From contig JAVHKY010000016.1 of the NCBI GenBank assembly GCA_035079385.1, positions 4,759,501-4,823,500 of the forward strand: a stretch of 64,000 nucleotides of DNA, read 5' to 3'. Positions 25,034 to 35,373 of this stretch are shown in pieces. Under the pieces are notes generated by a model. It searched no databases. It had not been told where the DNA came from and worked only from the letters and a program-made list of their open reading frames with translations. Origin of the DNA: Aspidiotus rigidus. Taxonomy: Eukaryota > Arthropoda > Insecta > Hemiptera > Diaspididae. Position 1 is the first letter of the stretch; every line of letters starts with the position of its first letter. Both the position numbers and the translations under genes were made by a program.

Positions 25034-25600
25034 GGACCGGCGCCTAAGTTGGACCAGGCGAGATTCTTGAAAACTATGCTAGGTAGAGCCTTCGTTTTTG
25101 CGTCAGATCGTAGCTATGAAGCAGACTACGCAAGCCCAATCGAAAAATTTACGATCCGGGGTCTTCTTATCAAATTATTTCGCATAAACGAAAAGTGGTG
25201 AAAATTTGGCTGATTTTTTCCAACTTCTAAAAGGATTTCTAATGCCAGGAAGTCAAGTAAATGTAATAGGTATTGTTCTATATCATCGTATAGCGCTTAG
25301 ATTGGGCTATTCTTTCCATATAAATAGATCGGTGGTTACGTTCACCTGTCTCAATAGGAGTCACCTTGATTACGAAAGTAGCCGAGACGCGTTAATTTGA
25401 CCACTTGCAGTTTCCTAAGTTGGACCACCCTTAAATTAGCAATGAAGAGTCCTTCCAACATTTTGATCTTGCTGGAGGGATACTAGAGTACAATGAAACA
25501 TTTATGTAGGGTAATAAATTTGGAATCAGACAACAATGAGGCAGATGTGAAAAAGTTCCAAAATTGAACCGGTCCAACTTAGAAACCACCGAAGTTTTTG
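25034..25600. repeat. Segment with inverted 'taagttggacc' motifs
   Basis: 'cctaagttggacca' occurs near 25,047 and 25,415, and its inverse 'ggtccaacttag' near 25,569. The outer pair suggests a small inserted element of about 550 bp, but the ends are not sharp. Confidence 0.35.
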
Positions 25601-25639
25601 TACTGGGCACATCATGTACACATTGTACTTCTTTTGGCA

Positions 25640-26480
25640 AATTTTTAAACGTAAGTACTCCCTTTCTTTGTTGAGAGGTGAAAAAATGAAAAAATTATTC
25701 ATTAATTTAAAGTCTCTTGTATGAAGAAGGAAAAGTGAAATTGTTCATTATTTGCTATGAAAAATATGAAAATAGATGGAGTGGAAAAATGGAAGATTTC
25801 TAATTTTTCAAGTGGTGTGAAGAAAGGGAAAAACGTACATCATTTTAGAGGAATGTGTAAGAGGGTCAGAATGAAAGTTGATAAGGAAATGATTGATGTG
25901 TAACTCAAGTATGATCTTAGATAAAAATGATACAAAAATAATACAGAAGTCATGGAATTTTTTGAACTATTGGAGATGAATAAATTGTGCTAGAATGATA
26001 TAAAAAATGATACAAAAGATCTAAAAATTTTGAACTATTGAAGATGAATAAAAAATGATACAAAAGATCTTAAATTTTTGAACTAATGGAGATGAATAAA
26101 GATGTTAAAATGATATAAAAATGATATTAAAAATGATACAAATGTTCTCAAATTTTTGAACCAGTAAGGAAGAAAAAATAAGTGAAATTATTCAATATTT
26201 AATATGAAAAGGTTAAAAAGCTGGGAGGAAGATTTCAGTTTTTTGAGATGTGAAAATGAGAAAAATCATTCATTAATTTAGAGACGTGTGTATAACGAAG
26301 AGGGAAAAGTAAAAAATGTTCATTATTTGCTATGAAAATGGGAAATTTGTAAGCTTTTTTATCAAAGATAAGAAATTAGAAAATGAGCTCTTTTCGAGAT
26401 AAATGAGTAAGTGCGCTAGAAGGAAAAAAAGTAAAAATTGTTCATTATTTGCTATGAAAAATAGAAGGTTTCTAAGTTCT
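25640..26480 (+). repeat. AT-rich degenerate repeats inside the Polinton
   Basis: Purine-rich repeated sequence. 'gttcattatttgctatgaaaa' recurs in three places (about 25,743, 26,312 and 26,438), 'attcattaattta' in two, and 'aaaatgatacaaaagatct' type units several times between 25,920 and 26,160. No open frame is present. Expected Polinton genes are absent from this interval. Confidence 0.6.
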
Positions 26481-26493
26481 TTTCTGAGGAGTA

Positions 26494-27185
26494 CAAAACA
26501 TGAAATTTATACCATTGAACAGAATAAAAGAGGATTAAATTCATTTGATGATAAAAGATGTTTAGTTAATGGACAAACTGATACATTACCTTGGGGTCAT
26601 TATAATGTTAATGTAGAAAGAAATAATTTTATTCAACATTTAAAAAATCTTAATACTGTGTAAAAAGGGAGTTATTGAAAAATAAATATAATTGTGCTAG
26701 ACCCTTTCATCAAATGTGTTGAAAAGTTTATAAAATCAGTTAAAAATGAAGTAATATAACAAGAATAAGATAGTACCTCTGAGAAGATGGTGAAAAATTG
26801 AAACTACTCAATTCTCTCAAATATAAGCTTAAAAATGGAGAAAGCAGTGACTGTGCTAGACTGCGTTGGGATGAATATGATATACAGTTAAAAATCTTAC
26901 AGAAAACAAGAAAATCTCACCTGAATTTTTTATAGAATTGAAAGTATTAAATTCTCTCAGATATTGACTCAAAAATGAAGAAATTGATAATTTTTTGAGC
27001 GTGTCAAATTTTCTCAAATATTAGGTAAAAAATGATGGAATTGGTGATTTTTTTATATATTGAAAATATTGGTTTGGAAAATGATGGATTTTTGAATGTG
27101 TTAAATTTCCTCAAATATTGGATCAAAAAATGTAGAAATCCATGATTGTGCCAGATTGCGCCAGGATGAATATGATATATCTACT
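26494..27185 (-). repeat. Polinton right terminal inverted repeat
   Basis: Inverted copy of the left terminus. On the plus strand it opens with an uninterrupted copy of the polymerase C-terminus (frame through 26,663, including 'HEIYTIEQNKRGLNSFDDKR' and 'TLPWGHYN'), preceded by unrelated sequence, so this polymerase tail is an orphan. It ends at 27,185, next to the putative target duplication. Confidence 0.85.
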
Positions 27186-28322
27186 ATTGGCCACTCTAGA
27201 GTTGGCTATCATACTGCAGTGATGCAGTTTCAGTTCTATCTAGATGAAGATACATGACGACAATCGGACAATTATGATGAGAATAGGGCTATCCGTCTCC
27301 CATAGTGAAACGGAGAAATTGGAAACAAAGGTAGTCTGTCTCCCATCGTGAATCTAAGAAATCGGAAGTAAGGTTATTCATCGGTCACACCCTTATGCAG
27401 TTTGAAAATGCCGAATTTACGAGTTAATGTATCCATGATGAAGGATGGCCTATAAACTGGCGGTCCCCTTGACGGCTATTGGTAAGAATCAGAGGAGATT
27501 TTCGAATTTTATTCACATTCAGTTGGAAGATATTGTCAACAATTAAGATCATTTTACTTAGCCATTCTGTGTTAGGTACCTATCGATTGTCTCTCTGTGC
27601 GTCTTGTGTACTTTCACAATTCAAACCCCGCCATTTTAAGGATCTACAGGTATTCCATCGCAATGATCATGTTTGTGTGAGAAAACCATGAATTAGTGCA
27701 CTGTATTTACAAAGAATAAGCTGTATTATTCCTAGAAGGACGTAACGTTGAAAACTAGTGCACAGTATTTTTGTTGTGCGTACAGCCTTATGCAGTTCAG
27801 TAGTCGGCCTATTTTAACATTTTTATGCGGTTGACTCCTGTATTTTGTATTTTCTAGAAAAATAATGCCTAAAATGAAAAATCAATGACAATGAAATCTA
27901 TTCCTTTTGTAATTTCCTTCAAACCAAGTTTACAATGTTTTTTGAAAATATTTTCTGAATATTTTGTGGACAGCGAACCATTTCATAGGGAATTACAAGG
28001 AATATGATCTCTGTCCTCATCTTTTTTGCAATTAGAATCATAATTTGTGAGATATATACAAAAAACAAATGAACTCTATAAGTTGTAATGTTAAAATCCG
28101 CTGTGAGCCGTTCCCATATAAATTAACGTTGTGAGCGTTTTTCAAGGATGCAAAGTCGATTGATAAAACTTCCACTTCCAATTTTTTTTTTCTGACTTCC
28201 ACTTCCAACTTCCAGCTTTTTGCGTTGCAGCTTCCAACTTGCAGCTTCCACTTCTTGAGCGCTACTTCCAACAAAATATGCAGTGGTGCCATATAAAAAA
28301 AAAATGAAAAAAGATTGACAAA
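27186..28322. other. Intergenic, short duplications
   Basis: A diverged direct repeat 'ccgtctcccatagtgaa' / 'ctgtctcccatcgtgaa' lies at 27,292-27,355. From 28,165 to 28,260 there is a degenerate array of 'acttccaacttcc' units that resumes at 28,755-28,840. No gene was found. Confidence 0.4.
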
Positions 28323-28602
28323 TTGGGATTTAAACTTAGAGTTTCGGAGTTGGTAGCCCTGACAATATTCACCCTTTCGTTCAATGTTTTTTAAATGAAG
28401 AAATTTCACATACCATAATTAATATGGTATCGTTTTTTACAGCAAATACAAGCATAAATTCTACATCGAATACAAAAAAAATTGTAGCAATAAATGATAA
28501 TATTGACAAAATAACAGTTGATTGAAAATCAATGTACGGACGTACATAAATTCTCTGATTCACCCTTTCAGTAGCGCTCTGTAGCGTAGGTTTAAACCCC
28601 AA
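28323..28602 (-). mobile_element. MITE copy 1, ~280 bp
   Basis: The ends read TTGGGATTTAAACTTA and, on the opposite strand, TTGGGGTTTAAACCTA: imperfect inverted repeats of about 16 bp. Inside is a conserved non-coding body ('caccctttcg', 'gaagaaatttcac', 'aatgataatattgacaaaat', 'ttgattgaaaatcaatgta'). A second copy in the opposite orientation is at 33,609-33,903. Short open frames in both copies are a by-product of the shared sequence. Confidence 0.65.
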
Positions 28603-28734
28603 TATCCAAAATAACGATTTTGGGGGAAAATATTCATCTCTGGTGAAAAAGAGATATTTTTCTTCAAATCATTATTTTGGATATTTTCCATCTTTCTTTG
28701 AAACGGCGGTGTAGCCTCCTTTGTAGGAAGTTGA

Positions 28735-28845
28735 TTGAAGAAGTCAATTGCTATTGACTTCCACTTCCAACTTCCACTTTCTGAGCGCATTTATCGAATA
28801 ACTTCCAACTTCCACTTGCAACTTCCAAATAACTTCCCATCCTTG
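28735..28845. repeat. 'acttccaacttcc' degenerate array
   Basis: Irregular units of 'cttccacttccaacttcca' type, matching those at 28,165-28,260. The array runs up to and around the MITE, so it may have been split by that insertion. Confidence 0.45.
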
Positions 28846-29699
28846 GCGTTTTTGGAATATGAACCAGAAATCAAATTCAATATATCGGATGAGTTGACTA
28901 TCTTGTCCCTTCTAGGATCTATGGAATAGGCTATAATGCTGTGATTTCAACCCTGATTTTGGAAGTAACATCGCGTGGTGTAGTCACTTGAATTTTCAAT
29001 ACAACGCTAGCGCTGCTCAGTTCAAATAAAAAAATGTCTGCTGGCGCTCCTTCCAAATAACCGGCCCAAAAACTGAAAATTGGCAACATAACGAGTGAGT
29101 GTGACAAAATCACATTTAGCTACAAATGCGATTAATGTGAAGACAAAGAAAATAAAATTGGAGGGTGAAATTCTCTTTAATATTAGATGGGATTTCTTTC
29201 ATCTTGCTCCTTGGTTCTGTATCATTAAACCATCAAATGACAAAATCTTGGACAAGAGCGAGAGTAGACCACTAAATCTACTTGGGTATCCTCACCCACC
29301 ATTTTTTGTGAAAAAAAAAAAAATGTTTTTCTCATCAGAGCCCATCTAAAATTTCTGTATTTCAATACATGATAATTTGAAATGAATTTTTTTGAAACTA
29401 CCCTTGTTGGAAAGGAAATATTTTCATAAAAGATTCATTTTTCTTTTTTACCGCTAAAAATCCCCTCATGGATTTAGAACTCAAAGCTGAGTTGAGATTT
29501 AGTACTTCAAAAATGTACAAATGTACTGTCATTATGTATCTACTATCTATATATTCTGAGAAAAACAATTGTAAGAGGATCCTTTTCAAAATACGTGTGT
29601 ACGTATTGAAAGGGAATTGGACACCAAATGAATTGAATTATCTTCATTTTTTTGTAAAATTATCATGATACCGTACTTCTGTCTTCCTAAGATGACCGT
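28846..29699. other. Intergenic, nothing recognised
   Basis: AT-rich sequence downstream of the DUF7869-type gene. A-run near 29,310-29,323. No gene recognised. Confidence 0.3.
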
Positions 29700-31816
29700 T
29701 TACTGAGTCGGCCGGATACGTCCGTTCGAAATGTTTGGAATAATTGAATCGTCTGTAACCAGCTTCCGGTTCCTTCCTCTGCCTTGCATTTTTCCTATAA
29801 AATTCATATGGAAGAATAATGTTTCATCATCGTAATCATGTTTATACAGAACTTCAGATGAGCCACGTTGGAATCGCAACCATTTCATTTTGAGATATTG
29901 AACAGGAGAGCCATCAGTATTGACAGTGTGATTTACTAGAATTTTGGAACACAATTTTTTCACATCAAAAAATTGGTTGTAATTCAGAAGGGTCACATCA
30001 AATGGTTCAGGGTTTTGTTGAGCCGTTTCAATGATCATACGCATTTCTGGTGGACTGTAAATACGTTTATTTTTTTTCTTTCGTTCTACTTTTGAATGTA
30101 CTGAGTCGCATTCAAGATATGAATGCCCACTTTCTGTGTAAAGCATGTCGATTTGATTAACTGCAGTATCAGAGCTATTTACAAGATAGACCATTACTCC
30201 CAGTATAAACTGGTTACGATTCTGTCCCCCACAAGTATCCGACCATGTTCTTAAATGCGTCACTTCTGGGGGCAGGTTACGAACATAATGTATGAGGCAA
30301 GAGCCTATCTCTGCGCTTCCACGATTTCCATTTACTTCATCCCAAAGAAAACATGGAACTGTACCATTGTTATCGTAAAGTGTAAAATTGTACATGCTCA
30401 ATTTTCGACTGTAGTACATCAGTGAATTTTCTGATTGCAGTATTAATAACACCGCCTCCAAGTCCATTGTTATTGTCCGTTTTGTACGATCAATTACATT
30501 CATGTCAATACTCTTCTTCTCCAAAGCCGCGTACTCCCTTTCTTTATGTAATGAAAATGCGTTTAACAGTTCTGTAGTCAACATTGAAGCGTTTTTTGCA
30601 TCTTCATATTGCATGCACAGAGAGCATCTATCCTTTTTTGGTTTGAAGAACGAGAGTGGTGGTTCAATTGAATTAAAAATTCTCCGATAGATATCTTGGC
30701 TGACTGGATCAGGAACTTTTTCCTTGTACAATTCATACATCAGTGTAATGTTAAGGTCAGGGGACAGATACATCCTTTTTGATCTTTTTCTACAATAATG
30801 TGATGGAACTTTCGGGAAACTCCGAATATGTTCTTCCACGAGAGTTTCTTTTTCCGTACTAGTTCTGTTCCAAGGTATTTTTCCAGAATTTCCGTGCTCA
30901 AAACGGGTCAATGTTCCAGTAGGGTTCCTCATTTTTAAAGCACTATGAATTACGTGAAAAGAAATTTGGAAAACAAAGCAAAAAAATCGTAAACATACAC
31001 GAATGCGTGCTCCATTCTGATGAGGCAAGTAATAGAATCTCGATTTATTATTTTTTTTCTTCGGATCGTTCATGCGGGGACGTTCTCTAGTAACATCATG
31101 TTCGTCCACCAGTGATACAATAAAGGCTTTCTGTCGAAAAAAGTCTTCCAAATTATAGTAATTTTCGAAGAGAGCTACCTATTGTTCAGCTGAAAAATGT
31201 TTTTGGCATCGAAAACGACAGCCACATCTCTCCATTGTTCTAGGCATCTTTGCTGGTTTAACTTTTCCACTGCGAGTTGTATACTCTTCACCACTCATTC
31301 TCTGTTGATGACGAGTGTTTTCCAGCCACAATTTCGGCGCAGCTCGTCTCCTTCGTTGTTCTAGTGGCACAGCTCGTCTCTTTCGTTTTTTCACAGAATC
31401 TATCCAAATATTAATAATTTTTCCATAAGTGACAGTCTTGAGCGATTAAAACTACATGAGGTGGACATGATTATAATTCTTAACGCTACTTTTACCATAG
31501 ATGGCTACCTATTAATTTCTCTTTACTTACTTGGTTCAATGATGTTCCTATCATCATTATTATTGGTATCAAAACCATCTTCAAGGGCGTTTTCAATCGC
31601 AGCTGGCCAATTCTCTTCAATAATTTCAAAATGACCGCTATTTCCATTGTACAGATTATCATCAGCACCACCTGCTGTGAGTCCATTATCAAATTGGTAG
31701 CAGCTGTTGTCGTCATCTCCATACAGAGCGAGAGCGAGGACGTCATTATTTCCTTCTTTAGGGATGCCGTTGCCGTCTGAATCAATAATCAATTCCAACT
31801 CAAAAGAATTCTCCAT
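29700..31816 (-). pseudogene. DUF7869-type gene, two exons, one in-frame stop
   Basis: Matches from memory a family of DUF7869-type proteins abundant in insects and other animals, of unknown function. Exon 1 (31,816-31,531) encodes an acidic, Asn/Asp-rich N-terminus. After a GT-AG intron, exon 2 (31,399-29,700) stays in one frame to a TAA. It opens with a basic block 'KKRKRRAVPL', then 'SGEEYTTRSGKVKPAK' and a CGCRFRC cysteine cluster. A TAG at 31,181-31,179 interrupts the frame just after 'HFSAEQ', where the family usually has a sense codon. Downstream are 'KDRCSLCMQYEDA', 'TMDLEAVLL', 'WSDTCGGQNRNQF' and 'SGHSYLECDSVHS', with no further stops. The spaced acidic residues recall an RNase H-like transposase, which is inference. 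The total is about 661 codons. The single lesion makes a recent pseudogene, or an allele or assembly difference, the best reading. Confidence 0.7.
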
Positions 31817-33258
31817 TCTTCATCAATAATCAATTCAAACTCAAAAAAAATCTTCATTCTTCAAAAATACGTGTTTTATTCCAACAAGTAGTGGACATAC
31901 TCCTACATAGCCATCCTCAAATTACTATGCCCCGGACATATGCTACGAATTCAGGACATACTCGTACAAGCCTCACTATAATGCCATCTAGCGGACATAC
32001 TAGGTTTTTTTGCGGGCTTCTACGCTTCTAATCTGCAGCGTTTCGTACTTCTACTTCACACCAGTAGACGCGCCTTGATCAACTCTTTCGAACGGCATCA
32101 AAATCTCAAAACTGAAATTTTTGGACATACTCGGTTTTCCCATTAAGGTAACGCGTTATTCAGTTTCAAATTTCTGTAAGAGCCTGTGTTGTTGTTGTGT
32201 GATTTTGGCGATTTCCTCACAACTACATACCTAAGTAGCAGCTGTGCGTCATCAATTCTTTGTTCCATGTTGCAAAACACAATGCTAGAAGATTGAAAGA
32301 TATTTTATTTAAATAGACCATTTTTTCCTGTTATGTGTCACCCTTACAGCTGAATCTGCGGTTTGAGTGAACAACAAAAACAGAAACAACTTTTTCTCCA
32401 TTATTAATTAACACAGTGATAACGTTTAGTAGTTTTCCAAGTATTATTACTAGAGCCCTATAAATATGAGTGAGGATATAGTCCGCCATATTTAGTTGTT
32501 ATGTCATCATTTATCTTCATACCTAGCTCCCTATTCAGATGATGACTTTGTGTGATTAGTGAAGTTATTTTGCATTTCTCGATAGTATTGAGTCTTGCAT
32601 TTTGCTTCGGCACTTAGTCTAGTATGTTCTCTTATTATTTTCAAATCATGATAAACTGTTATCAACCATTAAAATAGGATACTGTGAAAATAATGATGTA
32701 TTATGATCGTAAAATTTTCTTTGTAAATAGAAGTAGCGAAATACGTTTGTCGGTGTAATACAATGCGCGTCGAGTTGTTATCGTTAACTGATTGCCAGAA
32801 CATACGATTTATTATTATATACCAAAAGAACTATGTATTAAGGAACCAATGAGAGTACGAAATTCGACGAGAACTATATGGACGATTACCGATTGGCGAA
32901 TATTAACGGAAAATACTTTTTACATGTATTGCTATATATCGCTATGAGATTTAGAACGAAAAGTGATTTCGCGAAGTATCTGGCCAATTAGAACGAGACA
33001 TTATTTTAGTAGATTGAAATAGCTATGCGAAATATACTCGGGTATGCACAATACGGCACGACTCAGTATCATAAAAGGAGAACGAGATGTGGGCACAGTA
33101 ACTGTTTGGTTGCCATCAGTTTTTCTTGTCTAGTTCGGTTGCCGACTAGAGCGAATAAAGTTTCTCTTTTAGCAGTATATCTGTTGAATGTTATTATTGA
33201 CGGTCCTTGCGCGACCAGCTAATTGCATTAGTATTGCTGTGGAAGCATTGTAGTAGGT
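31817..33258. other. Intergenic, 5' side of the DUF7869-type gene
   Basis: A second 'cttcatcaataatcaattc' follows the start codon region, a small tandem duplication at 31,778-31,835. 'ggacatactc' recurs five times between 31,890 and 32,130. No gene is supported. Confidence 0.35.
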
Positions 33259-33460
33259 CAGTGTGCTTGGTTGCCATCACACTGTACTGAAAGCTTAGAC
33301 GGCCGAGTGCATTCTCGGTGCTTCCTCGATCTGAGTATCATTGTGCCAGCATTTTAAGTCAGCGTGCTTGGTTGCCATCACACTGTACTTGACGTCAGGA
33401 CAGCCGAGTGTATAATCGGCACTTCCTTATTCTGGCTACAGTGTGTTACCCTATTTGGAG
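33259..33460 (+). repeat. Two ~101-bp tandem units
   Basis: 'gygtgcttggttgccatcac' starts at 33,261 and 33,362. Each is followed by 'actgtact', a 'gccgagtgyatwmtcggy' stretch and 'cttcct'. A third partial match, 'ctgtttggttgccatca', lies near 33,102. Confidence 0.65.
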
Positions 33461-33608
33461 GAGAAAGGTGGTGGTTGGTGGGACTTTCTGGGGTTAGCCA
33501 AACCCCCTCCCTGGCGTCGCAAACTGCGCCGTGAGTATCTAAAAGAATAGGGTCATAACAGATGACCCAACCAATAAATATGGCGGTACATGTCCTCACT
33601 TGTATTTA

Positions 33609-33903
33609 TTGGGGTTTAAACCTACACTAGAGTGCGCTACTGAAAGGGTGAATTGGAGAATTCATGTACGTTCATACATTGATTTTCAATCAACTGTTAT
33701 TTTGTCAATATATCATTTATTGCTACAATTTTTTTTGTATTCAATGTTGATGATACAGACTACAAAATTCATGCTTGTATTTGCTTTAAAAACTGATATC
33801 CTATTGATTATGGTGCGTGAAATTTCTTCATTTAAAAAGCATTGATCGAAAGGGTGAATATCGTCAGGGCTACCAACTCCCCAACTCTAAGTTTAAATCC
33901 CAA
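33609..33903 (+). mobile_element. MITE copy 2, ~295 bp
   Basis: Inverted relative of 28,323-28,602, starting TTGGGGTTTAAACCTA and ending TAAGTTTAAATCCCAA. It differs from copy 1 by substitutions and a short insertion around 33,745-33,765. The two copies bracket the DUF7869-type gene, but their own termini show they are independent insertions. Confidence 0.65.
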
Positions 33904-34167
33904 TAGGGCTCTATTATTACTTCTGCGAAATAAAAAAAATAACGGAAGTGTTCTGGCTCAAAAGATCAATAAAATCATCTCTTTAAAAATCTACAATAAT
34001 TTTTCAACTATTGATAGTCTAAACAACCCATTTCTTTTCTTACAAGAATTCACATATAAAATCCATTGTTTACATTTTGCTTGTTCACATCGGCTTGGAT
34101 GTTGGGGGAAGGGGAACAGTAGCGGCAGCAAGTCAACAGTGTTACATGAGGTCACTGGGAAAACATA

Positions 34168-34560
34168 GACCAATTCCCTGTGACGTCATCATCATTGATT
34201 TTGATTGAGTACTTGTTCTCTGCTGCTGACTTTGGGGCAGCCATTTTAGAATCCCATAAGAATACATAGAGAATGCATTTCAATCATTCACTAGTATTCA
34301 AAAACAGAAAGTACGTTAACAATCAGAGCTACATATTTAAATTTCAGATAACTTCTTGATTCTAGATAGAGATCTGTAATACATTAGGAACATCTTGTTT
34401 TTGAATATCTGTAGGTGATCTAATCGTTCCCTATGTATTCTTATGGAAATTGATACTATGATTGGCCCAATAATTGTAATATCAATTGGTACAAATAAAG
34501 GTACTTTGACTCAATATTACTCACTGTTATCAACTCTGTGACGTCACCGGGGAATTGGTC
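34168..34560. mobile_element. Foldback MITE, ~390 bp
   Basis: Imperfect inverted termini: 'gaccaattccctgtgacgtc' (34,168-) and 'gacgtcaccggggaattggtc' (to 34,560). A second inverted pair lies inside: 'cccataagaatacatag' near 34,252 and 'ctatgtattcttatgg' near 34,430. No coding region, and the target duplication is unclear. Confidence 0.6.
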
Positions 34561-34644
34561 CATCAATTAAGTACCTTTGAGTCAAGTCAACTAAATTAAT
34601 TCATCAATTTTGATAAATTTTTGTATTGCCTACTATACTCCACT

Positions 34645-34761
34645 CAATTTAGGAACTGCCGCGCCGGTGGACGCTTGTATTGCGACTCGACTCGTACAAC
34701 TACCCTCCCCCCTCCCGTCTTTTAATATAAGCGTCTGATGGCGTGGGCAGTTCCTAAGTTG
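34645..34761. mobile_element. Miniature inverted-repeat element, 117 bp
   Basis: 'caatttaggaactgcc' on the left pairs with 'ggcagttcctaagttg' on the right. The body is relatively GC-rich. The length and near-perfect 16-bp arms fit a MITE or a stable hairpin. 'cctaagttg' also occurs in the repeat inside the Polinton near 25,047. Confidence 0.5.
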
Positions 34762-35373
34762 AATTACTTATAGAGGAGAAATTTGTAGATGCGTCAATAT
34801 GACGGCTCCTTTATCATAAATAATTGAATTATCTACATACAATAGAACATTTTGATTGAAAATTGATGACTGGTATCAAATAGTTGTCTAGATAAAAATC
34901 TGGGCTATCTAAAAACTTTTCATTTCTTTATGAATAATAATGATTACCTTTTAAATACGGCAATTCATCTTTACCCAGCAGTTTATTCAAAGTTTATTCT
35001 GAATGAATTCTTGATTTTCCCCAAATCAGTTTAGGCATCAAGAAAACCATTACTGTTTCACTTTCACAAACTGCGCGCATCACTAGTACAGTAGCGATCC
35101 TTGCGGATGAGCGCCGATATCTTTTCTTATCACGCTCACTCCTTTCTAACTTCAGTTGTTTAATCCTTCCCTATGTCCAACGAATTTTTACGCGCTTTTC
35201 TCTTTCAAATCCTGATAAGGAATTCAATGTTGAATTGTTGATAGACGAACAACTTCGAGTACTGGCTTTTTTGTCTCACTTGTATTGTGTCTGTCTTGTT
35301 TTGTTTCTCTTGTTGAAGTTTCCGGTTTATTAAAAATTTTTCATTTTGAATCGGTGATCCGAATGGAAGAATT
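34762..35373. other. Upstream region of the BTB-kelch gene
   Basis: No gene was found. The promoter of the gene starting at 35,374 should lie here. A seven-codon upstream ORF (35,363-35,386) begins at an earlier ATG and overlaps the assigned start in another frame. Confidence 0.35.

Larger units (their letters stand above)
16178..27185. mobile_element. Polinton/Maverick-type element, ~11 kb, with cargo gene
   Basis: The ends are ~690-bp inverted repeats (16,178-16,868 and 26,494-27,185) that begin AGTAGATATATCATATTC on each strand. Flanking 6-mers are 'attgac' on the left and 'attggc' on the right, five of six identical. AG/AGT termini, long inverted repeats and 6-bp duplications are established Polinton hallmarks. 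Inside is a minus-strand Polinton-type family B DNA polymerase, broken in several places. No integrase, packaging ATPase, adenovirus-type protease or capsid gene is visible. The other half holds a nine-exon plus-strand gene for a predicted secreted protein. At 11 kb it is shorter than typical 15-20 kb Polintons, and without an integrase it would be non-autonomous. Two later insertions (17,557-18,606 and 20,481-21,440) sit within the polymerase. Confidence 0.85.

Noticed and set aside
31492..31785. 97-codon Met/Thr-rich frame on the minus strand
   Set aside because: Out of frame with the acidic first exon of the DUF7869-type gene, which has a fitting donor site and partner exon.
28323..33903. 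One 5.6-kb transposon with the DUF7869-type gene inside and the MITEs as its ends
   Set aside because: Each MITE copy has its own pair of inverted termini, so they are more simply two separate insertions; kept only as a low-interest finding.
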